From Peterkaempfera podocarpi (GTDB lineage Bacteria > Actinomycetota > Actinomycetes > Streptomycetales > Streptomycetaceae): a DNA stretch of 64,000 bases. Position 1 is the first letter of the stretch; every line of letters starts with the position of its first letter. The DNA lies in assembly GCF_042466665.1 (NCBI RefSeq), contig NZ_CP162102.1:2666001-2730000 (forward strand), written 5' to 3'. The notes beneath the pieces were generated by a model, which saw nothing but the letters and a program-made list of their open reading frames with translations, did no database searches and was not told where the DNA came from. This document shows, piece by piece, positions 1-8,489 of this stretch. A program made the position numbers and the translations under genes.

Positions 1-1
1 C

Positions 2-403
2 GACGGTGTCACCGTGGTGCTCACCACCCACGCCATGGAGGAGGCCGAGCAGCTGGCCGACCAGGTGGCGATCGTCGACGGCGGCCGGGTCATCGCCCAG
101 GGCAGCCCCGCCGAGCTGGTCCGCAGCAACGAGAGCGCCGGGGACACACAGGAGGCGCTGCGGTTCGACGGCCGTCCGGGACTCGACCTGGGCGCACTGC
201 TGAAGGCACTGCCGGACGGCACCGCCGCCGCCGAGCTGGCCCCTGGCTCGTACCGGATCCGCGGGCCCCTCGACCCCCAGCTGCTGGCCACCGTCGCCGC
301 CTGGTGCGCCCAGGTGGGCGTGCTGCCGGACCGGCTCACCGTGGAGCGGCGGAGCCTCGAAGACGTCTTCCTCGAACTGACCGGACGGGAACTGCGCTCA
401 TGA
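2..403 (+). CDS. ABC transporter ATP-binding protein, C-terminal part (5' end outside window)
   Basis: This is the last ~133 residues of an ABC exporter ATPase. The reading frame is open from base 2 and enters after the Walker B region. The first visible residues run into the H-loop (TTHAMEEAEQLADQ), followed by the IVDGGRVIAQG strand typical of DrrA/CcmA-like ATPases and a C-terminal extension ending in LEDVFLELTGREL, which is characteristic of ABC-2 exporter ATPases. Its TGA overlaps the ATG of the permease that follows (ATGA), so the two are translationally coupled and probably form one exporter. The substrate cannot be told from sequence. Confidence 0.9.
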   Translation, partial: DGVTVVLTTHAMEEAEQLADQVAIVDGGRVIAQGSPAELVRSNESAGDTQEALRFDGRPGLDLGALLKALPDGTAAAELAPGSYRIRGPLDPQLLATVAAWCAQVGVLPDRLTVERRSLEDVFLELTGRELRS

Positions 404-1179
404 CCACCACCCCGCGGGAGAGCTACACACCCGCGCCCGGAGCCGCCCCGCTCGGCCGGATGCTGCTGGCCCAGACCGGCCTTGAGACCAGGATGCTGCT
501 GCGCAACGGCGAGCAGCTGCTGCTGACCGTGGTCATCCCCACCGTGCTGCTGGTGCTGTTCAGCGCCGTGGACGTGGTGGACACCGCCGGACCCGGCAAG
601 CGGGTGGACTTCCTCGCCCCTGGCCTGCTGGCGCTGGCCGTGCTGTCCACCGCCTTCACCGGGCAGGCCATCGCCACCGGCTTCGAGCGCCGCTACGGGG
701 TGCTCAAGCGGCTCGGTGCCTCCCCGCTGCCACGGTGGGCGCTGCTCACCGCCAAGACCGGCTGTGTACTGGTGACCGAGGTGCTCCAGGTCGCGCTGCT
801 CTCGGTGATCGCGCTGGCGCTGGGCTGGTCGCCGCACGGCGACCCCTTCTCGGTGGCCGCGCTGCTGGTGCTGGGCACCGCGGCGTTCTCCGGCCTCGGG
901 CTGCTGATGGCGGGCACCCTGCGGGCGGAGGCGACGCTCGCCGCGGCCAACCTGGTCTTCGTCCTGCTGCTGCTGGCGGGCGGTGTGGTGGTGCCGCTCG
1001 AGAAGTTCCCGGCCGCGGCGCGCGGAGTGCTGGAGCTGCTGCCCATCAGCGCCCTCTCCGACGGGCTGCGTTCCGTACTGCAGCACGGCTCCTCGCTGCC
1101 GCTCGGCGATCTGGGCGTCCTGGCGGTCTGGGCGGTGCTGGGGCTGGCGGCGGCGGCCCGCTTCTTCCGCTGGGAGTAG
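400..1179 (+). CDS. ABC-2 type transporter permease
   Basis: This 259-residue integral membrane permease partners the ATPase just upstream. The ATG overlaps the ATPase stop. Six hydrophobic segments can be picked out: around residues 38-60, 70-90, 110-135, 145-165, 175-195 and 235-255. A cytosolic FERRYGVLKRLGASPLPRW loop between TM2 and TM3 is typical of ABC-2 (DrrB-like) permeases. In Streptomyces such a pair commonly sits upstream of ctaA, near the suf genes. The 3' end is followed by near-copies of its own last codons (see findings). Confidence 0.88.
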   Translation: MTTTPRESYTPAPGAAPLGRMLLAQTGLETRMLLRNGEQLLLTVVIPTVLLVLFSAVDVVDTAGPGKRVDFLAPGLLALAVLSTAFTGQAIATGFERRYGVLKRLGASPLPRWALLTAKTGCVLVTEVLQVALLSVIALALGWSPHGDPFSVAALLVLGTAAFSGLGLLMAGTLRAEATLAAANLVFVLLLLAGGVVVPLEKFPAAARGVLELLPISALSDGLRSVLQHGSSLPLGDLGVLAVWAVLGLAAAARFFRWE

Positions 1180-1250
1180 TCCGCTGCGCACTTCGCTGGG
1201 AGCAGTCCGCTGGGAGCAGCAGTCCGCTGGGAGCAGGGCGCGAACGCGAC

Positions 1251-1291
1251 GGCGGCGGGCCCGGAACCTCTTCGGTTCCGGGCCCGCCGCC
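1251..1291. terminator. Bidirectional intrinsic terminator
   Basis: Perfect 18-bp inverted repeat with a 5-nt loop, between the convergent permease and LAETG-protein genes. It lacks a strong U tract, as is usual in Streptomyces. Confidence 0.85.
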
Positions 1292-1311
1292 GTTCTGCGG
1301 GCGTTACCGGG

Positions 1312-1971
1312 TCAGCTGCGGGCGCCGCGGCGACGGCGCGACATCACCAGCAGGCCACCGCCGAGGGCCACCACGGCGACCGCCGCACCGGCGATCACCG
1401 GGGTGCTGCTGGAGGCACCGGTCTCGGCCAGGCCCGGACCGGAGCTCGGCGCGACGGAGGCCGACGCGGCCACCACCGGGGCGCTGCTGGACGGCGCCGC
1501 GCTGGAGGCGGCCGGGCTGGACGGCGCCGCGCTCGACGGTGCGGCACTGGACGGCGCGGCGCTGGAGGCGGCCGGGCTGGACGGCGCCGGGCTGGTCACC
1601 GGCGGGGCCGACGTCTCGTGGCCCGGGCAGACCTCGGCGGTCTTGTGCTCGTCCAGGGCGCCGTTGCCGTCCCCGGACTCCACGATCAGCTCGACGTCCA
1701 GAGCCTTGCTGTGGTCCTCCAGTTTGAGGTCCTGCTGGAAGCTCTCACCGAAGGTGGACGGGCCCAGCACGGTGGTGCCGTCGACCTTCACCGTGACGGT
1801 GTTGTGCACGCCCGCGTTGTACTTGACCAGGTTGATGTGAACCGACGAGCAGTCGATGGTCCACGCCGGGACGTGCGCGGAGGCGGAGCCCGCCAGCACA
1901 CCGGTCCCGAGAAGTGCAGTTGCCGTGGCCGCGGCCGTGATACCTCCGCGAACCCACCCCTGACGCGCCAT
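1312..1971 (-). CDS. Secreted LAETG-anchored cell-surface protein
   Basis: A 219-residue exported protein. The ATG at 1971 has a GGAGGGAGAGG ribosome site; in-frame codons further upstream lack one. Residues 1-32 form a signal peptide ending near GSASA. Residues 33-115 are a compact domain with two Cys (CSS and VCPG) that I do not recognise. Residues ~120-175 are a low-complexity Ser/Ala/Pro stalk of SSAAP-type repeats. The C terminus has a sortase motif LAETG, a hydrophobic helix and a Arg-rich tail (RRRRGARS). LAxTG motifs are used by Streptomyces class E sortases, so I infer covalent attachment to peptidoglycan. Function unknown. Confidence 0.85.
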   Translation of the reverse strand: MARQGWVRGGITAAATATALLGTGVLAGSASAHVPAWTIDCSSVHINLVKYNAGVHNTVTVKVDGTTVLGPSTFGESFQQDLKLEDHSKALDVELIVESGDGNGALDEHKTAEVCPGHETSAPPVTSPAPSSPAASSAAPSSAAPSSAAPSSPAASSAAPSSSAPVVAASASVAPSSGPGLAETGASSSTPVIAGAAVAVVALGGGLLVMSRRRRGARS

Positions 1972-2143
1972 TGCCTCTCCCTCCACACGTTGCCACCCTG
2001 CGTGAGCGGGGCCACCCAGGGATTCAGGGGCGGACTTTACAGGTACGTGACACGCGGCCTCCGGGCGGGGTGCGGCTCCCCGGGGCTCCGCACCACCCGC
2101 CGGCACCCCCGGACCCCGGCGCCGGGCCGCGGACCGGGCGACC

Positions 2144-2149
2144 TAGGAT
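2144..2149 (+). promoter_or_regulatory. -10 element TAGGAT, probable leaderless ctaA transcript
   Basis: TAGGAT ends 6 nt before the GTG at 2156, so transcription would start at or next to the start codon. No convincing -35 hexamer is visible. Confidence 0.5.
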
Positions 2150-2155
2150 GTGCGG

Positions 2156-3130
2156 GTGAGTACCCCCTTGTCCTATCTCGCCGGGCGGCTGCAGCCCTCG
2201 GCGAGGGCCGTGCGTGTGGTCTGCCTCGCCGCACTGGTGATGAGCGTGGTCATCGTGGTGACCGGCGCCGCCGTGCGGCTGACCGCCTCCGGGCTGGGCT
2301 GCCCGACCTGGCCGAAGTGCACCGCCGACACCCTGGCACCCACCGCCGCCATGGGGATCCACGGTGTCATCGAGTTCACCAACCGCATGCTCACCTACGT
2401 CCTGTGCGCCGCCGTCGGCGCGGCGATCATCGCTGCCCGCTGCCGTACCCCGTGGCGGCGCAGCCTCACCCGGCTGGGCTGGGCGCAGTTCTGGATCGTG
2501 ATGAGCAATGCGGTGATCGGCGGCATCACGGTGCTCACCGGGCTCAACCCCTACACGGTGGCGGTGCACCTGCTGGCGTCCATGGCGCTGATCTGGGTGG
2601 CGCTGGTCACCTGGGAGCGGTCCAAGGAGGGCGACGGCCGGCCGGAGCCCCTGGTCGCACGGCCCCTGGTGCAGCTGTCGTATGTGCTGGTGGCGCTGAC
2701 CGGCTGCCTGATGGCCGCGGGCACCGTGGTGACGGGTACGGGCAAGCACTCCGGGGACTCCAGCGATGTGCCGCGGATCCCGCTGGACTACGACCGGGTG
2801 ACCCAGTTCCATGCCGACTTCGCCTTTGTCACGGTCGGCCTCACACTGGCGATGATCTTTGTGCTGCGGGCGGTGCAGGCACCCGCCCCGGCCCGGGCCC
2901 GCGCCCGTGACCTGCTGGTGGTCCTGCTGGCGCAGGGCCTGATCGGCTTTGTGCAGTTCTTCAACGGCTCGCCCGAACTCCTGGTCGGCGCACACCTGCT
3001 GGGCGCCACGCTGGTGTGGGTGGCGGCCCTGCGCATCCCGCTGGCCCTGCGGGTCCGGCCGGAGCTGCCGGAGGCGCCCGCTGCCGCTGACTCCGCCGGG
3101 CACACCGCCGGTCTCGTCACCGCGGGCTGA
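2156..3130 (+). CDS. ctaA: Heme A synthase (COX15/CtaA family)
   Basis: A multispanning membrane enzyme that oxidises the C8 methyl group of heme O to the formyl group of heme A, for aa3 cytochrome oxidase. About 324 residues with eight hydrophobic helices in two similar halves. The conserved TGAAVRLTASGLGCPTWPKC segment follows TM1, and heme-ligand His candidates lie in GIHGVIEFTNR and in the second half (QFHADFAF, GAHLLGA). I chose the GTG at 2156 because AGGA lies 7 nt upstream and a -10-like TAGGAT is well placed; the in-frame GTG at 2150 is too close to both. It is divergent from the surface protein and close to ctaB, the preceding step of the pathway. Confidence 0.93.
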   Translation: MSTPLSYLAGRLQPSARAVRVVCLAALVMSVVIVVTGAAVRLTASGLGCPTWPKCTADTLAPTAAMGIHGVIEFTNRMLTYVLCAAVGAAIIAARCRTPWRRSLTRLGWAQFWIVMSNAVIGGITVLTGLNPYTVAVHLLASMALIWVALVTWERSKEGDGRPEPLVARPLVQLSYVLVALTGCLMAAGTVVTGTGKHSGDSSDVPRIPLDYDRVTQFHADFAFVTVGLTLAMIFVLRAVQAPAPARARARDLLVVLLAQGLIGFVQFFNGSPELLVGAHLLGATLVWVAALRIPLALRVRPELPEAPAAADSAGHTAGLVTAG

Positions 3131-3164
3131 CCGGTCCGCCCCTGGACACGCCCGGGCGAAACTG

Positions 3165-3202
3165 CGCGAGAGGCCCCCTACGGCCGTAGGGGGCCTCTCG
3201 CG
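3165..3202. terminator. Intrinsic terminator after ctaA
   Basis: Perfect 16-bp inverted repeat with a 6-nt loop (CGGCCG), between the convergent ctaA and the small gene at 3272-3622. Confidence 0.85.
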
Positions 3203-3271
3203 TTCCTGGCGCTGTACGGACCGGCCCGGGGACGGCGGTCGCACCGCCGCACGCAGCGGTCTGCCACCGGG

Positions 3272-3622
3272 TCAGGCAGCGCGGCCACCGCCGAGCTGGA
3301 TGCCGGCCATACGGGACCACTCATAGGAGGACGTCCGCACCTTCAGGGCCAGTTCGCCGTCGAAGGAGTCATGGAGGGTGAGCCCGGCCAGCTCGGCGGC
3401 GCGGCGGGCGATCTCGTAGCGGGGGGCCACCTGGTCCCCCCAGGCGCCGTCGGCGCCCACCAGCACGATGCGGGTGGCGTTGCGGCCCACGTACTCCACG
3501 ACGCCCTCGGCGCTGCCGCCGTGCCGGGCCGCGAAGGATTCGATGCTCCTGGCGATGCGCTTGGCCCGCCGCTGGTCGCGGGCGGCGGCGCGGGCGTCGG
3601 TGGTCTCTGCTTCGCTGCTCAT
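3272..3622 (-). CDS. Small conserved actinobacterial protein of unknown function
   Basis: A soluble 116-residue protein. Residues 1-35 are Arg/Ala-rich and probably helical (ARDQRRAKRIARSIE). The remainder reads as a compact alpha/beta domain (EYVGRNATRIVLVGADGAWGDQVAPRYEIARRAAELAGLTLHDSFDGELALKV). No signal peptide or membrane helix. TAGGAT lies exactly 6 nt upstream of the ATG and no ribosome site is present, so the mRNA is probably leaderless. It sits between the heme A genes; I do not recognise the family well enough to assign a role. Confidence 0.8.
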   Translation of the reverse strand: MSSEAETTDARAAARDQRRAKRIARSIESFAARHGGSAEGVVEYVGRNATRIVLVGADGAWGDQVAPRYEIARRAAELAGLTLHDSFDGELALKVRTSSYEWSRMAGIQLGGGRAA

Positions 3623-3628
3623 GGCCGG

Positions 3629-3634
3629 ATCCTA
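3629..3634 (-). promoter_or_regulatory. -10 element TAGGAT of leaderless gene 3272-3622
   Basis: TAGGAT on the minus strand is separated from the ATG by 6 nt, the same arrangement as at ctaA. No clear -35. Confidence 0.5.
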
Positions 3635-3709
3635 CCGATGAGTAAAGATGCTGGCGACGGCAGCCGAGTGTGCGGCACCCCACAGCTCGCGGCACCCCGC
3701 AGATGCGGA

Positions 3710-3744
3710 CGGCCCCGCCGTCCGTTGAACGGACGGCGGGGCCG
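3710..3744. terminator. Intrinsic terminator after ctaB
   Basis: 15-bp perfect stem with a 5-nt loop (TTGAA), 21 nt beyond the ctaB stop codon on the minus strand. Confidence 0.8.
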
Positions 3745-3765
3745 GTGCGTTTCAGGGCCTGCGGG

Positions 3766-4706
3766 TCAGCGCAGGAAGGGGTCCAGTGCGACCGCGACGA
3801 AGAGCAGCGTCAGATAGGTGATCGACCAGTGGAAGAGGCGCATCTCCTTGAGCGCGGCGCCCACCACACCCGCCTTGGCGCGGCTGTACAGGCCGTGCGC
3901 CTCCTTCAGCCAGAACGCGCCCAGCAGCAGGGCGGCGGCCGGGTAGAGCCAGCCGGTGTGCCCCAGCGGCCACAGGGCCATCGAGACCGCGACCATCACC
4001 CAGGAGTAGATGACGATCTGCCGGGCGACACGGTGTTGGAGGCGACCACGGGCAGCATCGGCACACCGACGTTGGCGTAGTCCTCCTTGACCTTCATGGA
4101 GAGCGGCCAGTAGTGCGGCGGCGTCCAGAAGAAGAGGACCAGGAAGAGCACCACCGCGGCCCAGGAGAGCGAGCCGGTCACGGACGCCCAGCCGATGAAG
4201 ACCGGCATGCAGCCGGCGATGCCACCCCAGACGATGTTCTGCGAGGTCCGGCGCTTCAGGCCCAGCGTGTAGCCGAAGACATAGAAGAGCAGGGCGGCCA
4301 GCGCCAGGCCCGCGGAGAGCCAGTTGACGAAGAGGCCCAGCCACAGGGTGGAGACCACCGCCAGCACCGTGCCGAACACCAGCGCCTCGCGCGGCGACAC
4401 CATGCCGGTGACCAGCGGGCGGCGCTCGGTGCGGCGCATCCGCGCGTCGATGTCCCGGTCGATGTACATGTTGAAGGTGTTGGCGCCACCCGCGGAGAGG
4501 TAGCCGCCGATGACAACGTTCAGCACCTTCAGCAGGTCCGGGACGCCACGCTCGGCGAGGAACATCACCGGGACCGTGGAGATCAGCAGCAACTCGATGA
4601 TGCGCGGTTTGGTCAGCGCGACAAAGGCCCCGACACGGGCCCCGAGCGGCCGGTGCCCGGGGGTCGCCCCGACGACCCCGGCCGGGCGGGATTCGACGGC
4701 GGTCAC
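3766..4706 (-). CDS. ctaB: Protoheme IX farnesyltransferase (CtaB), frameshifted in this sequence
   Basis: Polytopic UbiA-family prenyltransferase that converts heme B to heme O for cytochrome oxidase. The N-terminal frame carries the polyprenyl-diphosphate motif NMYIDRDIDARM, a second region SVTGSLSW...FFWTPPHYWPLSMK, and several helices. At ~4028 the frame breaks: VVASNTV continues, one base out of register, as ARQIVIYSWVMVAVSM, which is the expected family sequence. One C/G is missing at that point on the plus strand (GACAC where GACCAC is expected). The GTG at 4706 (VTAVESRPAG) has AGGGG upstream and matches the usual N terminus of Streptomyces CtaB. With the base restored the product would be ~313 residues. 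Confidence 0.9.
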
Positions 4707-4712
4707 GGACAC

Positions 4713-5134
4713 CCCTGGTGTATGAAACTTCGCCGGCACCGGGCTGCCCCGGTCGCCGTGCGCGTACCACGCCACTTTAGACGCTGCACGGTCACGCCCC
4801 GCGCCGGGGGTCCCCGTGTCACCCGGGCGCGGGAACCGCCGCCTCCCCGAAGCGGTGCCTCCCGGCCGCCTCCCCCTCACCGCTCGTTCAGCGGGCGGAC
4901 CCGCGGTGTCCGGGTGAGGCTGGAAGAAAGCATTCAAGGGAATCCGACAGTCGCCGTCTCGGTTCCTGGAGCGCGGGAGGAGGGCAGGAGCCCGAACGGT
5001 AGGCTCGCACGTGGAAGCGGGATGAGCCCTCCGTGACACAGGCCGCCCGACGTCAGACCCGCAGCGCAGCGACTGGACGGCGAGGTCCCCATCACGGGGT
5101 TGAGTGAAACATACGGAAGGAGCCCTGAACCAGG
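4713..5134. other. Divergent ctaB-tkt intergenic region
   Basis: About 420 bases without a gene, separating divergent ctaB and tkt. A TAGGCT at 5000-5005 on the plus strand is a possible -10 for tkt and would leave a ~120-nt leader. An AGGAG-like site lies at ~5117-5122 before the tkt GTG. I see no riboswitch or strong hairpin. Confidence 0.5.
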
Positions 5135-7233
5135 GTGAGCACCAAGCCGACTAACGCATTCGAGTGGACCGATCTGGACAGGCGGGCGGTGGACACGGTG
5201 CGTGTCCTCGCGATGGACGCGGTGCAGAAGGTCGGCAACGGGCACCCGGGCACAGCGATGAGCCTGGCCCCCGCCGCGTACCTGATCTTCCAGCGGTTCC
5301 TGCGGCACGACCCGACCGACCCCGCGTGGGCGGGCCGCGACCGCTTCGTCCTCTCTCCCGGGCACACCAGCCTGACGCTGTACGCGCAGCTCTTCCTGTC
5401 CGGCTACGGCCTGACGCTTGATGATCTGAAGTCTTTCCGCACCTGGGGCAGCAAGACCCCCGGCCACCCCGAGCACGGCCACACCGCCGGCGTGGAGACC
5501 ACCACCGGCCCGCTGGGCCAGGGCATCGCCAACGCCGTGGGCATGGCGATGGCCGCCCGTTACGAGCGCGGCCTGTTCGACCCGGAGGCTGCGGCCGGCG
5601 CCTCGCCGTTCGACCACACCGTCTGGGCGATCGTCTCCGACGGCGACCTGGAGGAGGGCATCTCCGCGGAGGCGTCCTCACTGGCCGGCCATCAGAAGCT
5701 GGGCAACCTGGTCGCGCTCTACGACGACAACCACATCTCCATCGAGGGCGACACCGAGACGGCCTTCTCCGAGGACGTGCTGGGGCGCTACGAGGCGTAC
5801 GGCTGGCACGTCCAGCGGATCCAGCCCAGCGAGAACGGCGACATCGACGTCGCCGCGCTGCACGACGCGCTGAAGGCGGCCAAGGAGGAGACCGGCCGTC
5901 CGTCCATCATCGCGATGCGGACCATCATCGCCTGGCCCGCGCCGCACGCGCAGAACACCGGCAAGGCCCACGGCTCGGCGCTGGGCGCCGATGAGGTCGC
6001 GGCCACCAAGAAGGTGCTGGGCTTCGACCCGCCAAGGACTTCGAGGTCTCCGACGAGGTGCTGGCCCACGCCCGTGAGGTGGTGGAGCGCGGCCGCAAGC
6101 TGCACGCGGAGTGGGAGGGGACCTTCACCGCCTGGCGCGAGTCCAACCCCGAGCGCGGCGCGGAGTTCGACCGTATCGAGGCCGGCCGGCTGCCGGAGGG
6201 CTGGGAGAAGGCCGTTCCGTCCTTCCCGGCCAGCGACAAGGGCGTCGCCACCCGCAAGGCCTCCGGTGACGTGCTGAAGGCACTGGGCCCGGTCGTCCCG
6301 GAGCTGTGGGGCGGCTCGGCCGACCTGGCGGAGTCCAACCTCACCACCATCGAGGAGGGCTCCTCCTTCCTCCCCGAGGGCAACCCGCTGCCGGGCGCGT
6401 CCCCGTACGGCCGCACGGTGCACTGGGGCATCCGCGAGCACGCCATGGGCTCGACCATGAACGGCATCGCGCTGCACGGCAACACCCGTATCTTCGGCGG
6501 CACCTTCCTGGTGTTCTCCGACTACATGCGCCCGGCCGTGCGGCTTGCCGCGCTGATGAAGCTGCCGGTCACCTATGTGTGGACGCATGACTCCATCGGC
6601 CTCGGCGAGGACGGTCCCACCCACCAGCCGATCGAGCACCTGGCCGCGCTGCGCGCCATCCCGGGGCTGGCCGTGGTCCGCCCCGGCGACGCCAACGAGA
6701 CCGCCGTGGTGTGGCGGACCGTGCTGGAGCGCCACAGCAGCAAGCCGGGCCCGACGGGCCTGGCGCTGACCCGTCAGAACGTGCCGACCTACGACCGCGA
6801 GAGCGGCGAGTTCGCCTCCGCCGAGGGCGCCGCCCGCGGTGGATACGTCCTCCAGGAGGCCTCCTCCGGCCGCCCCCGGGTCATCCTGATCGGCACCGGC
6901 TCCGAGCTGCAGCTGGCCGTCAAGGCCCGTGCGGCGCTGGAGGCCGACGGCATCCCGGCCCGGGTGGTCTCGATGCCGTCCGTGGAATGGTTCAACGAGC
7001 AGGACGAGTCGTACCGCGACTCGGTGCTCCCGCCCGACATCAAGGCCCGGGTCTCGGTCGAGGCCGGGATCGCCCTGGGCTGGCGCGAGATCGTCGGTGA
7101 CAGCGGCCGGTCCGTGTCGCTGGAGCACTACGGCGCCTCCGCCGACTACCAGATCCTGTTCGAGCAGTTCGGCATCACCTCCGAGGCCGTGGTCGCCGCC
7201 GCCCACGACTCGATCACCGCAGCAACGCGCTGA
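5135..7233 (+). CDS. tkt: Transketolase, frameshifted in this sequence
   Basis: Thiamine-diphosphate enzyme of the non-oxidative pentose phosphate branch that moves two-carbon units between sugar phosphates. The first frame has the N-terminal ThDP domain (NGHPGTAMSLAP; GDLEEGISAEASSLAG...DDNHISIEGDT). At ~6030 KVLGFDP shifts frame and continues as AKDFEVSDEVLAHAREV. One G is missing in the run at 6029-6033. The second frame has the pyrimidine-binding domain (GIREHAMGSTMNGIALHG, THDSIGLGEDGPTHQPIEHLAALR) and the C-terminal domain (IGTGSELQLAV). The restored length, ~700 residues, is normal. GTG start. It is first of a cluster with tal, zwf, opcA and pgl. Confidence 0.92.
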
Positions 7234-7325
7234 ACCGCGAGGTCACGGGTCGCGTACCTGCGCGCACGCACGGTACGCGGCCCGGCCCCCGGCATCGGCG
7301 AGACGACGAAGAGGAAGTAGCGATC

Positions 7326-8447
7326 ATGACCGACGCACTCAAGCGCCTCAGCGACGAAGGCGTGGCCATCTGGCTGGACGACCTCAGCCGCAAGCGGCTG
7401 AACACCGGCAACCTGGCCGAGCTGGTGCGCGACAAGCACGTGGTCGGTGTCACCACCAACCCGACCATCTTCCAGAAGGCCATCGGCGGCAAGGACGACT
7501 CCTACGACGAGCAGCTCCGCGACCTCGCGGTGCGCGGTGTGACCACGGACGAGGCCGTCCGCATGATCACCACGGCTGACGTCCGCGAGGCCGCCGATGT
7601 GCTGCGCCCCGTGTACGACGCCAGCAACGGCCGCGACGGCCGGGTCTCCATCGAGGTGGACCCGCGGCTGGCGCACAAGACCGAGCCCACCTTCGCCGAG
7701 GCGCGGCAGCTGTGGTGGCTGGTGGACCGTCCCAACGTGTTCATCAAGATCCCCGCCACCAAGGCCGGCCTGCCCGCCATCGCCGACACCCTGGGCGAGG
7801 GCATCAGCGTCAATGTCACGCTGATCTTCTCGCTGGAGCGCTACCGCGCCGTGATGGACGCGTTCCTCACCGGCCTGGAGAAGGCCAAGGCAGGCGGCCA
7901 CGACCTCTCCACCATCGAGTCGGTCGCGTCCTTCTTCGTCTCCCGGGTCGACACCGAGATCGACAAGCGGCTGGACAAGATCGGTGGCGAGGCCAAGTCG
8001 TTGCGCTCCAAGTCCGGTATCGCCAACGCCCGGCTCGCCTACCAGGCCTACGAGGAGGTCTTCGCCTCCGACCGCTGGAAGGCGCTGGAGGCCGCCGGTG
8101 CCAAGCCGCAGCGCCCGCTGTGGGCGTCCACCGGCGTCAAGGACCCGGCGCTGCCGGACACCCTGTATGTGACGGAGCTGGTCGCACCCGGCACCGTCAA
8201 CACCATGCCCGAGGCGACCCTCCTGGCCACCGCGGACCACGGCGAGATCACCGGCGACACCGTCACCGGCGCCTACGCCCAGGCCAAGGCCGACATGGAT
8301 GCCATCGCAGCGGCCGGCGTCGACTACGACGACGTCGTCCAGGTGCTGGAGGACGAGGGCGTCGAGAAGTTCGAGACCTCCTGGGTGGAGCTGCTGGACA
8401 CGGTCACGGCCTCGCTGGCGGACTTCGCCAAGAAGCCCGCCAAGTGA
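7326..8447 (+). CDS. tal: Transaldolase
   Basis: Transfers a dihydroxyacetone unit from sedoheptulose-7-phosphate to glyceraldehyde-3-phosphate through a Schiff base. 373 residues, the long actinobacterial type. Recognisable segments are WLDDLSRKRLNTGNL, GVTTNPTIFQKAI, SIEVDPRLAHKTE, the Schiff-base lysine region NVFIKIPATKAGLPAI, and VNVTLIFSLERYRAVMDAF. The ATG is preceded by GAGGAAG. It lies 92 nt after tkt and 42 nt before zwf, consistent with one transcription unit. Confidence 0.96.
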   Translation: MTDALKRLSDEGVAIWLDDLSRKRLNTGNLAELVRDKHVVGVTTNPTIFQKAIGGKDDSYDEQLRDLAVRGVTTDEAVRMITTADVREAADVLRPVYDASNGRDGRVSIEVDPRLAHKTEPTFAEARQLWWLVDRPNVFIKIPATKAGLPAIADTLGEGISVNVTLIFSLERYRAVMDAFLTGLEKAKAGGHDLSTIESVASFFVSRVDTEIDKRLDKIGGEAKSLRSKSGIANARLAYQAYEEVFASDRWKALEAAGAKPQRPLWASTGVKDPALPDTLYVTELVAPGTVNTMPEATLLATADHGEITGDTVTGAYAQAKADMDAIAAAGVDYDDVVQVLEDEGVEKFETSWVELLDTVTASLADFAKKPAK

Positions 8448-8489
8448 CCCAGCTCCCCACAGCCGTCTGACGAATTGGGGCCACCACCA

